The notes under the pieces: model-generated
The model's input: only the letters and a program-made list of their open reading frames with translations
What the model was told of the DNA's origin: nothing
Databases searched by the model: none
Origin: Trichomonas tenax
Taxonomy: Eukaryota > Parabasalia > Trichomonadida > Trichomonadidae
Length of the DNA stretch: 29,741 nucleotides
Assembly (NCBI GenBank): GCA_023091735.1
Contig: JALKBU010000637.1
Coordinates: 1 to 29,741, forward strand
Reading direction: 5' to 3'
Translations under genes and position numbers: made by a program
In this document: positions 9,417 to 19,298 of the stretch, one piece after another
Position numbering within the stretch: position 1 is the first letter of the stretch
Layout of the letters: every line of letters starts with the position of its first letter

Positions 9417-12400
9417 ATGGATTCGATCGTAACTTTATTACATTTGCCACCGACAGAATCGAACACACAGCAAATTCTGAGCGAACTGACGGTTATCAGG
9501 CAAACAATCAACAGAGCGTACTTCATTTCATTAGATTCGAAGCAAATTAGTTTTTTATACACTTTCTTGTGGCGCACTCTCGACAATATCTATAAAAACG
9601 GACAACCAAGTATCAGAATATCGGCATCGAACACTCTTGGCTCGATATTAATGAAATTAGGACCATATTATTATCAAAATTTAATGCTTTCATTGCAAAC
9701 AGCAATATCATCTATAACCAGCGAGTCCATTCTTCTACTTTCGTCGTTTTGTTATCTCTCTAAATTCTTTACATCAACAATGATTCGATCGATCATCGAT
9801 GAAACGCCGATTTTTCACTTATTTGGCGTCAATGACAGCGACCATTTGGTTCCTTTAGTTGATGGATTGTTACATTTACCTTCAGATTTTCTTTTAACAA
9901 TGGCTGAATTTTTATTCATGCTTTCTCAGAAATATCCTAATAACAGACACTTTGCTCGTGCTGCGGCGAGGATTTTTACAATAGATACTTCAAGATTTTC
10001 GACAGTTTTAACAAATTCTACACCATTAAGCATTATTTGCTTAATGTATCCGAAAACATTACCACCAATCGATCCTACAAAGCTTGAAACACTAATTACT
10101 CGTTGTTTGGATATGATTAAATCAGAAAATCATACAATTGAGATTGATTATGCTTGTTCGATATTAAATTCACTTTACAGCTCAAACCAGATTGAACTAC
10201 AAAGAATACAAAACGCTATTACAGCGGATATCATTAAAAATACAAATTCACTCGGAGCACTTTTATCTCTTCCGATTAAACCAGAATCTGTCAAAGGTTT
10301 ATATACATATAATCCAGAAGCTGCAACAAATGTTGGAAAATTCATGACTGATCACAATAATCTTCCAATTTTGATGAAATTTTTCGCAAATTCGGAAGCG
10401 TTCAAAGATGAATTAATATTCTTGATTAACACAAACTTAGATCCAAATAGTGAGTTTTTCTCAATTGCTATCGAATCAATTCCAAGTTTAGGACCATTAT
10501 TATTATCAAAACTAGAATTTAACGAAATAATCAGCAAAGTCGTAAAAATAACATCAAGTAACTGGATACATTCATTTTGGATTATGAAGATGCTCCAGAA
10601 AATTGATTTCGGAGTTCTTTTGATGCCAACATTAAGATCAGTTTTAGAATTCATCGAAGCTTCATCAATTTCAAAGTCAGAGAAGCTTCAAAAGTCCACT
10701 AAGGACACAGTTTTGCATATGTCAAAGACAATGCATCCTTTCATTTACAGATTATTTGTTGATGTTTTAATAAGAAAATTGGATCTTTTCAAAGGTCAAC
10801 CATTCGAACAAAGAATGTCTTTCCTTTCATTTGTATTCGCGAATATCCCAGAAGGGTATCAAATCTCATTCATCTCTGTTGCAACATTTCTGTATGAAGC
10901 AATGACATTATATAAATTTTCAACGCGTTCTCTTTCAGCTTCTTTCATCATTTTAAGTTCATTCGTCAACAAATTACACAATAACGATATAACAATGCAT
11001 TTTGTTAAACATGCTGTTGCTATTATCGAAGCGAGTTATCAAGAATTCACAGGAGAAAAGATTCTTCCAAAAAGAACGAAATTGTTCTCAGGAATTAATC
11101 ACGTCAATGTCGTGAAGATGAATGGCATCGATATATTGCAGAAACCCAACATTTGGCATTCTCAGTTCTTCGGCGTTGCTTTGTCAGCATTAACATATTT
11201 GATGAATGTTCCTTGGGTTGAATTAGAAATGAATGTTGATGATACATTATATCTTTTCTCTCTTGCAACATCAATGACACCATTCTTCCCTGTTTCTGCT
11301 TCAAGATTCGCATCAAGTTTGCTTCCGTGTGATTTCGTCACAGACAAAATGATCACAAGCTTCGGCAGAGTTCTCACTGCTTGCGTTTTTGGTTACGAGA
11401 GCACAATTTCAACAATTCATTTCATCGTCAGAGCACACGACAAATGCGCTTATGATATCAACAACATCAAAGTTGAATCATACATTTCCGATTTAAAGAA
11501 TCACATCAGGAACCAAAAGTTCATCAGCAAAACTGAATCCGATGACATCAGGAAGTTCTTCACTTTAGTCAACAAGTCGAGAGGCAAAGAAATCCTTAAT
11601 GTAGATGATTTGTTATGTGGAAAGACAGATAGCAATGAAGTCGTCGCTGAGCCAGAGAGCGCAAATCAAGTTATGCCTAACGAGAACACAACCGAGCGAA
11701 CAGATGAAGAGATTGATGTTTATCCAGATCCCGAAGGAAAACGAAAGTATTTCAACACAATAACGCCATTCATTAACGCAAATAAACCAATTCCTGATTT
11801 CCTGAAGACTCCTCAGCACTATGGATACTACTTGGAATCGATGCTTTGCAAGCCAACGAAAGAATTACTTCAAGAATGTTTAGATTTTGGTTTTCAATCA
11901 AACTCAAAGAGACTGATTTTCATTACAACGAGAGTTGCGCGATATAAGAATTACAATCTTGATATCACAAAAGCGATTAAATATCCTTTGGCTGATGCTT
12001 TGTTTGCACAATTGATATCAGTAATTCCACGCGGAAAGCAGAACAATCCTGAATGCGTTCAGGAATTCATCAAAAGAAACACGCCACAAAACTTTTTGGA
12101 ATTTATTTTAAATTCAAACGAACCAGGATTCAGGAAAGCTGCACAATTAGTCAGATATGATCCATCAATATTGTTCAATGAACTCGAAAAGCTCAACAAA
12201 AGCAAATCTTGTCACATTCTGTTGATGCTTAAATTATTAAACATAGTTGTTTTCTCAGGTGACGAAATCTTCTCAACAATATTCAGAATGATCACATCAT
12301 CGAGGAAAGGAAGGAAGAAGCGTTATTACTCTCTTCGCCTCCTCGCTGTCTTCCTTCAGATTTACTGCAAGCAGATTCTCCCTTCTCTTCCTGCTGCTTT

Positions 12401-13919
12401 AGAAATCGTGAAGAACATAATTGATGACCCTAATGAGAAAGATTCCGCTGTTATGGGAGAGTTGGCATTAATTATGTCTATTCTCTCATTCTTGTCTTTC
12501 GACAAACCAATACATCAAAGGCTGAGCACATTAGTTCCGAAGACTACGCCAATCGGTGCACATTTATCGTTAACGTTCTCATCGCAGACTCCATACAAAG
12601 TTTGGGATCATTTAGATTATTTCCTTTCGAGTCCGTTCTCAAGCATGAGAATCACGCCATTCATCATCGCATCAAGCATATTGCGAACGAATCATCCTGA
12701 CATATCAGACTTCGTCATCAAGGCACTTCTTCACACGACATTCGATGTTATGACACCGAACACGCAAGTTGCAGTTGCGATGTTCCACGACCTCCTCATC
12801 AAGCACCTCATGACGGCAGCACGAAATCCAGAAGGATCATCTGCGAACGGATCGGGAAGTGTCAGCAGCATGAACATCAAATACTGCAACTCGAAGGTAT
12901 TCAAGCAAATCACTCGAGAGCACAACATGCTTCCGAACTGCGATGACCTCTCAGCAATCTGTCGCTTGTTCAAGAACATGTCGATGATTTTCTCATCAGG
13001 AAATCAGAAATTGGACAAACTTGAGCAGTTTGCGAAATCACTTTTCACATCAGACAGTGTTCAGCAGCCAGCAATCGAACTTCTTGTCCAATCGAGTGAG
13101 AAGAAAGGAAGTCGCAAATATTGCGATGATTTGTTGAAAGACTCTGTTGTCAAATTTGGACGATACATGGTTTGTTATTCATGCTGTGTCATCGCATATT
13201 TCGATTATAAGAACTTCGATCCAACATTCTACTGCAAGTATTTGCGATTCTCAACATTTTTCAGTGTTCTTTGTTTCATGTTGCGAAGTTTCAAACTCGA
13301 TTCAAATCAAGTTCTTAGCGATTCTGTCATTAATTCTCTTCAGTTGAATTCCACGCAGAAGAAGACTCTTGAACTCCTTCGAAATAAGCAGAATATCGAA
13401 TTCCTCATTTACCCTGCTTTCAGCACAGATGAAGACTTTGATTTTTCGATCATCAATTTCGCCAATGACAACATAACAAAGACAACAACAAATAATGAAA
13501 ACAATGAAGAGGAAAATATGAATAATGAACCTCTTAGCAATCCAGATGAAGCATTCATCCAAATCCCAGAATCATCGAGTGACAGTGAAGGTGATGAAAA
13601 TAATGATAACAAATCTGAGTTTGTTGAAAATGAACACACAAATGACATCGAAAAAGAAATGATTGTCAAAGATCAAGAAATTGCAACAAACATCGAAGAG
13701 TCACAAAAAATAAATGAATCTAATGTCAAAGAATATGAAATCAATTCAACTTTCATTCATAAAGATGTTGAATCAAATGAAGAACTTGATAATGAACATA
13801 TTGAAACTTTTAATGATAAACAAGAAACCAAAAATGTTGACTCTCCAAATCGACGTGAAATCACTGACATAGAAACGAATTCAAGTGGGGAACATCCAGA
13901 AGAAGCAGCGAATCTTTAA
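9417..13919 (+). CDS. large probable alpha-solenoid protein, 1500 residues, function unknown
   Basis: This is an intact single-exon frame ending TAAA, the stop/polyadenylation overlap known for trichomonads. Residues 1-730 and about 765-1340 are almost all helical: repeated amphipathic helices with Leu/Ile spacing and SPL/SLGPLLL-type turns, suggesting a HEAT/ARM-like solenoid scaffold. An acidic, probably disordered linker lies at about 736-760 (EVVAEPESANQ, TDEEIDVYPDPEG). The last 150 residues (from about 1350) are Asn/Glu/Asp-rich and disordered. No signal peptide, membrane segment or catalytic motif is seen, so it is likely cytosolic or nuclear. I do not recognise the family. Codon use becomes richer in G+C around 12300-12960. 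A fragment is duplicated downstream at 15630-15863. Confidence 0.85.
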   Translation: MDSIVTLLHLPPTESNTQQILSELTVIRQTINRAYFISLDSKQISFLYTFLWRTLDNIYKNGQPSIRISASNTLGSILMKLGPYYYQNLMLSLQTAISSITSESILLLSSFCYLSKFFTSTMIRSIIDETPIFHLFGVNDSDHLVPLVDGLLHLPSDFLLTMAEFLFMLSQKYPNNRHFARAAARIFTIDTSRFSTVLTNSTPLSIICLMYPKTLPPIDPTKLETLITRCLDMIKSENHTIEIDYACSILNSLYSSNQIELQRIQNAITADIIKNTNSLGALLSLPIKPESVKGLYTYNPEAATNVGKFMTDHNNLPILMKFFANSEAFKDELIFLINTNLDPNSEFFSIAIESIPSLGPLLLSKLEFNEIISKVVKITSSNWIHSFWIMKMLQKIDFGVLLMPTLRSVLEFIEASSISKSEKLQKSTKDTVLHMSKTMHPFIYRLFVDVLIRKLDLFKGQPFEQRMSFLSFVFANIPEGYQISFISVATFLYEAMTLYKFSTRSLSASFIILSSFVNKLHNNDITMHFVKHAVAIIEASYQEFTGEKILPKRTKLFSGINHVNVVKMNGIDILQKPNIWHSQFFGVALSALTYLMNVPWVELEMNVDDTLYLFSLATSMTPFFPVSASRFASSLLPCDFVTDKMITSFGRVLTACVFGYESTISTIHFIVRAHDKCAYDINNIKVESYISDLKNHIRNQKFISKTESDDIRKFFTLVNKSRGKEILNVDDLLCGKTDSNEVVAEPESANQVMPNENTTERTDEEIDVYPDPEGKRKYFNTITPFINANKPIPDFLKTPQHYGYYLESMLCKPTKELLQECLDFGFQSNSKRLIFITTRVARYKNYNLDITKAIKYPLADALFAQLISVIPRGKQNNPECVQEFIKRNTPQNFLEFILNSNEPGFRKAAQLVRYDPSILFNELEKLNKSKSCHILLMLKLLNIVVFSGDEIFSTIFRMITSSRKGRKKRYYSLRLLAVFLQIYCKQILPSLPAALEIVKNIIDDPNEKDSAVMGELALIMSILSFLSFDKPIHQRLSTLVPKTTPIGAHLSLTFSSQTPYKVWDHLDYFLSSPFSSMRITPFIIASSILRTNHPDISDFVIKALLHTTFDVMTPNTQVAVAMFHDLLIKHLMTAARNPEGSSANGSGSVSSMNIKYCNSKVFKQITREHNMLPNCDDLSAICRLFKNMSMIFSSGNQKLDKLEQFAKSLFTSDSVQQPAIELLVQSSEKKGSRKYCDDLLKDSVVKFGRYMVCYSCCVIAYFDYKNFDPTFYCKYLRFSTFFSVLCFMLRSFKLDSNQVLSDSVINSLQLNSTQKKTLELLRNKQNIEFLIYPAFSTDEDFDFSIINFANDNITKTTTNNENNEEENMNNEPLSNPDEAFIQIPESSSDSEGDENNDNKSEFVENEHTNDIEKEMIVKDQEIATNIEESQKINESNVKEYEINSTFIHKDVESNEELDNEHIETFNDKQETKNVDSPNRREITDIETNSSGEHPEEAANL

Positions 13920-15040
13920 ATGCGTCAACAAGGATGATATAATTGCTATGCAATTTTATTATGAATTTAAATTTAATGTTTGATTTATATTTTTCTTCAA
14001 TAATTTTTTTCTATAATTAAATAGGGTATCGAGTAAATACTTTAGCATCTCAAGATAGAGAAGTCATAACAAAAAACTAAAAACAGATATAGAATCTCTA
14101 GCGATGATAGCCCCATTTATTTTTAATATCTTTGCATGTTCTTAGGATATTGGTGAGAAAGACACAATAAAATGTTGCAAACAAAATTTGTAAATTTTTC
14201 CTTCTCGAAAAAACTTAAACTTGATGCTGAGGACGAAATATGCATCATTCTCGAATTTTTCAATATGGATTACAACAATTAAGTTGTATGTAACTTCATT
14301 TAGTGAAATTTTGGTGAAGATTAATCTAAGAAGGTACTTGAGATTGATTTTTGAAATTTCTCATTTTGATGATCTTTATCAAGATTTCTTCATTTTGTTT
14401 TTATGCTTTCTAGGATCTAATCTGAATTACAAACTTTTGATTTCTTCCTATATGGAATATTTGAAGCACATATTATTTAACTTTCGGCCTCTCTTAATGA
14501 TATTTACAATTGCTGTCCTTGTAGGCATAAAAAATATCGAAGATATGAATTTTTTCGCGGAAAAATTTTGTAATTGCGTAATGGATGGCTAAGCACATTT
14601 TGTTCATTGAAAGTATGTTATTATCAATTATAGCACATGGTTGTTGATGAATGAAATGAAATGAGACTGAAGAATGAAGGAATTGAAGTACATCAAAACA
14701 TGATAAATGTTCAACAAATTTTTAGAACTGAAAAAAATTAGCATGGGGCGCCCATCTCAATTTTGCAATGTTAAGAGGGATCATAAAGTATTAATGACAC
14801 CCAAGTTAGCAGATATTGAGCGCAATTGTTCCTTTTATCATCTGCATAGAACATAATTGCTGAACATGACTAATATAGAAACTTATGCACAACATTCCAA
14901 AAATTCTTGATTTTGATATAAAATTTCACACGCAAGGATCTTACTTTGGCCAACTTAATGGTTGCGATAGAGAATGACACGAAAATTTACGGTGTAGTCC
15001 TGCTCGAAGAGTATTTAAATATTTCGATGTTATTTTCTCA
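13920..15040. other. intergenic with one doubtful ORF
   Basis: The only long open stretch is 14224-14592 (+, ATG start, 122 codons), Phe/Leu/Ile-rich with two possible hydrophobic segments. It matches nothing I know, has no initiator motif and could be chance in AT-rich DNA. The rest has no recognised feature. Confidence 0.35.
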
Positions 15041-15175
15041 TATATAACAATATTTAAAATGATTTTTTTTTAAAAAAATATTGTTATTAATTTTTATATA
15101 ATGCGAGTTTTGTGTCATTTTAATCGTTATCGACCCTTCCGTTCCGCTTGCATTATATAACAATATTTAAAATGA
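15041..15175. repeat. 22-bp direct repeat with internal inverted repeats
   Basis: A 22-base sequence beginning TATATAACAATATTTAAAAT is present identically at 15041-15062 and 15154-15175. Part of it (ATAACAATATTT, 15044-15055) also has its exact reverse complement at 15076-15087. In addition, TATATAATGC (15096-15105) is the reverse complement of GCATTATATA (15150-15159). Both direct copies end in ATGA. This may be a MITE-like remnant or a duplicated promoter/start segment for the short ORF at 15172. Confidence 0.6.
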
Positions 15176-15629
15176 AATTAAGTTTTTTGTCGTACGATTA
15201 TTTTCTTGTCAAAAAAATTGAACGGTTCACTTTATTCCGACCAAAGCCTCAAAACATAACTTTCCGTCTTCAAAAATCCCAAGAAAACGCGAGAAAACCT
15301 TCACCAATGAACCGCAATTTGTCTCCGCCATCCCAACCATGATTTTCTCCACTTACTATCCAAATCTCAAATTTATCATAACATCAAAACCCCGTAATTT
15401 TTAATTATTCCTACAAGTTGTTACGATCTCCTTTGATCACCATCCTAGCTGTTGTGTTTATACACTCTATATCTTGTAATTTTTGTTGAATAAAAATCTT
15501 TTCTCAATAGTTTTGAATTCAATTTTTTTGAAAAGAAAATAATCGTATGACTAAAACCTTTTTCATTTTGAATGTGTTATATAATTGGATTTTTCAGAAG
15601 ACTCTAATAAATATACCAATTTTATGACT

Positions 15630-15863
15630 TTCTTGTCGAATCAAGTGAGAAGAAAGGAAGTCGCAAATACTGCAACTCGAAGGACATGGTTTGTCCTTCA
15701 TGATGTGTCATCGCATATTTCGATTATAAGAACTTCGATCCAACATTCTACTGCAAATATTTGCGATTCTCAACATTCTTCAATGTTCTTTGTTTCATGT
15801 TGCGAAGTTTCAAACTCGATTCAAATCAAGTTCTTAGCGATTCTGTCATTGATTCTCTTCAGT
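15630..15863 (+). pseudogene. duplicated fragment of the 1500-residue gene
   Basis: This matches 13081-13344 with few substitutions, minus a net 30 bp. The original reading frame is kept through about 77 codons, but an in-frame TGA at 15701-15703 replaces a Cys codon. The 20 bases at 15664-15683 are identical to 12878-12897, an upstream part of the same parent gene, so the copy is a mosaic of two parent segments. It is flanked by unrelated AT-rich DNA, has no promoter or ends of its own, and is recent judging by its high identity. Confidence 0.9.
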
Positions 15864-15922
15864 CGTGAATTATGTATTTTTATTTCGTGATTTTTCATTT
15901 CTTAGAATCTCATCTAGATTTA

Positions 15923-16588
15923 TTAAGAAGAATAAAATAAACAAAAAAGTGCTAAAACACTGGGATTATTTCCTTTCATTTGGGCTTTATAACTATTCTC
16001 ACACAAAACTGCTAACGATCCAATATGAAAGAATTCGAGGTGATTAAGCATTTTATCACCTTTTCTACTGCAAAATAATTTCATATAAGATTCAATATTG
16101 AGATCAAAAAATGCTGTTATCATTGATTTTGTGTTAACACTACCAATATCCCATAAAGAATGGCCAACATCAGTATTGCTTCTTTCAAAACAACAATGAA
16201 CAACTACCATTGTGTTATACTCTGAATAAAATAGTGATCTTTTAGGATTGTTAACAAATGAACATTTTTCAACTGTAACATCACTTCTATAACTAGAAAT
16301 TGTTTCTGATGCATTTGATGATAAAACATCGCTGTGATGCATTTTTATATTAACAGGTTCACATTCTGAAAAAAAAACAACAAGCTTTGAGCCACTGCTG
16401 GTATTATTTTCAAATGAATAAAATTCACAAAATGTTGATGAATAAGAGATAGAAAATGCTGAATCAAATTTACATTTAGAAATATTATTCTTACTAAATT
16501 GGATATTTCCCTTTAAAAAAGAACCGACACTATCTCCTTGTCCATGAACGCCGCTAGATGAAACAGAAGGTGTATCGCAGGTGTGATT
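15923..16588 (-). pseudogene. Pmp-like beta-helix surface protein, broken copy B
   Basis: Read on the minus strand from about 16588: TCDTPSVSSSGVHGQG, then an FSKNN (FxxN) motif, Cys-spaced strands, then (after a one-base shift in a T8 run near 16365-16373) MHHSDVLSSNASETIS and onward to about 16050. It aligns along its length with copy A (4120-4626). The shared DNA includes a TCTGTTTCATC segment and the MHH(S/C)DVLS codons. Copy B holds an internal stretch missing in A. The C-terminal part (lower coordinates) loses similarity. With no signal peptide or anchor it is a relic, although the visible break could be a homopolymer error. Confidence 0.7.
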
Positions 16589-16925
16589 TTCGAGGATTTT
16601 CGAAATACGTAAAATTATTCAAAATGGCTAGAGTCCTAGCATCCCTAGGGGATATATATAATACTGTATGAATTTTATTTTCCAAATTCATATTTTTATC
16701 GCTTTCGTACCTTCAAAATCTTACACATGAATATGAAAATGATTGATTTTAAGATAATAATGCGATAAAATAAATTCTCCGTAGTCTGTCGGTTAATTCA
16801 AATAGTCATTTGAAAATCACTAATAAGGTTATATTTGAAAGAGTTGGTTATAAATAGGCAAAGTAAGTTCAAAATGCCATTTTATGTTTAATGCTTTTAG
16901 TTTAAATTGACGAAAAGAATCGAAT

Positions 16926-16930
16926 TCATT
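16926..16930 (+). promoter_or_regulatory. possible initiator (TCATT)
   Basis: TCATT fits TCA(+1)Y(T/A), with +1 at 16928 and ATG at 16932. A 4-nt leader is very short even for trichomonads, so this may be coincidence. Confidence 0.25.
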
Positions 16931-16931
16931 G

Positions 16932-17888
16932 ATGGATGTCTGGAATTCTGTTTATCCGGATGCCGGAACACCAACAGAAATCACAAGAAACGAAACACTC
17001 ACAATAAGTGGCAAAAACTTTGTTTTAAACGTTGTTTTTTCTAATTTAGGAGATTCAGGTGTTATATTTATCAATGGCCAATCACCAGATTACTTACTTG
17101 TTTACAAAACAACATTTATTAAACCTAAAAATACTAATTCAAGTGTAAACAATCAATATGGTGGTGCCATTTCATGTAATAATATCAACTGCGTCCAAAT
17201 TGGTGTTTGCAGTAGTGGTGCATATTGTGGTTTTAGGGGTTCTCAATCATTTGTTTCTTTGCCAGAAAGATCAACATGCAAAAGTCAGATTATTGGATGC
17301 TCATTCACACAAAGCACTGGCAAAAATTCTGTTTTATATACTGAATATGGCATCCAAGACATCAAATCTACAAATTTGTCATACTGCACTGGTGATGATG
17401 CAGTTGAAGTTGAGTTGAATAAAGCAATTGGAACATCAACACAGAATTTCACCACAAATTGCAACATATCATCAACATCAGATTATCCACTTTTTTGTTA
17501 TTGGTATATGACAATTGACATTTTCCAATCTGTTTTCATCAAAAATTCTAACAAACGTGGACTTTTTGGTTTATTTTTAGGGGATCAATCATATATTAAT
17601 CTTAAAGAATGCATCATTTCAGACAACACAGGAGAAAAATTATTTAATACTTTGGATTTCCAAGCAACATTCACGGTATCAAATTGTTACTTCAATAACC
17701 CATATTGGCCAAACAACGGTGCAGATTATGGTCCATCAACAGATTCTTTACATCTTGAACCTTCGTTCTTTTCTACAGAATTATGCAACGGAGAAAATAT
17801 TGTTTATGATTTTAATAATCAAAAGAAAATAGAAAAAAAAAAACAATTGTTATTAATTATCATATTGATTTCTTTGTTTTATTTTTAA
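16932..17888 (+). CDS. Pmp-like beta-helix protein with C-terminal hydrophobic tail
   Basis: 318 residues from ATG 16932; an in-frame TGA at 16908 closes the frame upstream, so no signal peptide can be added. The body is made of short strands and Cys/Asn turns (SGKNFVLNVVFSNLGDSG, QYGGAISCNN, CSFTQSTGKN, CIISDNTGEK, SNCYFNNPYW). This is the pattern of a right-handed beta-helix of the Pmp type, including a GGAI motif. An acidic/basic linker with a long A-run (KIEKKK) leads to QLLLIIILISLFYF at the end, which could anchor the protein but leaves no cytoplasmic tail. Compared with a full surface protein of this family it is short at both ends. It is the longest unbroken member here, and is probably expressed at the surface if the N-terminus is sufficient for export, which is doubtful. 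Confidence 0.65.
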   Translation: MDVWNSVYPDAGTPTEITRNETLTISGKNFVLNVVFSNLGDSGVIFINGQSPDYLLVYKTTFIKPKNTNSSVNNQYGGAISCNNINCVQIGVCSSGAYCGFRGSQSFVSLPERSTCKSQIIGCSFTQSTGKNSVLYTEYGIQDIKSTNLSYCTGDDAVEVELNKAIGTSTQNFTTNCNISSTSDYPLFCYWYMTIDIFQSVFIKNSNKRGLFGLFLGDQSYINLKECIISDNTGEKLFNTLDFQATFTVSNCYFNNPYWPNNGADYGPSTDSLHLEPSFFSTELCNGENIVYDFNNQKKIEKKKQLLLIIILISLFYF

Positions 17889-18484
17889 AATTGGTAATTT
17901 CCCATTATTGGTACTTTCAACAACGTCAACATGCAGCAAGAAAAATATCATTTATTCGATCATTCGATTCTTGAAATCACAATTGTGAACATGTCGAAGA
18001 AATATTTTTTAAAAAAAATAATTTGAAGCTTTCTATGAGAATCTCTCAAATTATTTTGTAATTTACAGACTTGAATAAAATTCGATTTTAGTTAAACTGC
18101 GCTGCAAAACTCGGGAGCAAGCCCTTTTTGAGAGACCTCATAGAAAAATTGACACAATATATGATACTCGATATGTATCAGATTATTCATTTTCAATAAC
18201 GACTTTTGTGACTTTTTTATAAAAAAGAAAAATAGCATCAATGTTCAAATATGCATTTAGACTAAAATATTGTATTAATGCAATGTTTTCATCTTATTTT
18301 AAAGCATTTTTCAATGATATGTTAAAGGAAATCATTTGTTATTTCTCTCATGAAATGAAGTTGACTTCCAAAGATGCATTCCCATCTGTGTTTTACCTTA
18401 AGGTGTTGTGCAAAAAATATATTATTTCAGGGCCAAAGTCGCTTATATATTCGCATTTTTAAATATAAAAGAGAAATCGATGAT
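17889..18484. other. intergenic
   Basis: No recognised gene. A 73-codon frame at 18241-18462 starts with ATG but has no similarity or motif I can name. The rest is AT-rich. Confidence 0.35.
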
Positions 18485-19290
18485 CTATGGTCTTAAGTTA
18501 TAATATATATATATTTTCACCAAATCTGAGAATCTGTGGATTATAAATGCATGTATATGAATCTTAAAAGTTAAACAATCTTCAAGTTTGATGCTATCAT
18601 CAGATGGGAATGGGAAGTCGAAATGACATTTATCTAATAATATTATGGAGCTTTCCATATTAAATGTTTTGATTTTATTTCCAATAAAAGTAGAGCTAGA
18701 AATAGTCAATGTCGCTTGTTGAATCAATATTAATTGATTAAAATTGAATAGAAAGTTGCAATATCCAATAATATGATTTAATTTTTGAGAAGATAATCCG
18801 AAGCATAAGTTAATTTCTGATTATGACGTATGTGTTGTTGAGTATTTGATTTTTATGGGAATTTGTGCATAATTACTATAAAGAGCTACATAAAATGTGA
18901 GATGACTTGAAGAGTTTGTGTGTTCAACTAAATTATTGCATGATGCCTGCCACACAGTATATGGACACTCACTAGAAATTCCAATCAATGATGAGTCATA
19001 TAAGTATGATTTAGTACTAAATCTTTTAAAAAGTCCGAAAATGAACACCTACTGCAGTAAATTGAATGAACTATAATCGAAGAAATTGTAATATCTATAA
19101 TTCCATTATTTGTAAAACAACTATCGAAATTGGAAGATGAGTAGATGCAAGAATTTGATTGAAAGTTAATGAAGCTGCATGACTCGACAATTGAATTTGA
19201 ATCAAATGCTTTGGCTTGAGAATCGTTAGAAATGTAATAAGTAGCTGAATCACCTGTTTTCGAAGATGAAGAAATTTTCAAAAGTGACAA
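18485..19290 (-). pseudogene. Pmp-like beta-helix surface protein, broken copy C
   Basis: The minus strand from 19290 reads ESCSFINFQSNSCIYSSSNF, then shifts frame near 19030 and continues YLYDSSLIGISSECPYTVWQ. An in-frame TAA falls at 18821-18823, and the same frame then goes on with ATLTISSSTFIGNKIKTFN and a C-terminal ILLDKCHFDFPFP. The strand/Cys/Asn rhythm and the terminal 'S-x-F-x-x-N ... I-x-L-x-x-C-x-F' pattern match the intact member at 16932-17888. It begins directly at the 5' end of the plus-strand gene at 19299, so its remains form that gene's upstream region. Confidence 0.65.
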
Positions 19291-19298
19291 ACTTATTT

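Noticed and set aside
10352..13669. Several antisense and out-of-frame ORFs inside the 1500-residue gene
   Set aside because: All are shadows of the intact plus-strand gene.
14224..14592. 122-codon ORF downstream of the solenoid gene
   Set aside because: ATG start and moderate length, but Phe/Ile/Leu-rich low-complexity content, no motif and no initiator; kept only as a note in the intergenic entry.
15172..15342. 56-codon ORF, basic and Ser/Pro-rich at its end
   Set aside because: Starts in the repeated 22-mer, but it is short and unlike anything known; its first codons belong to the repeat rather than a clear gene.
15585..15890. 101-codon ORF over the duplicated fragment
   Set aside because: It is the wrong frame of the duplicated piece of the large gene; the same shadow frame exists in the parent at 13147-13347.
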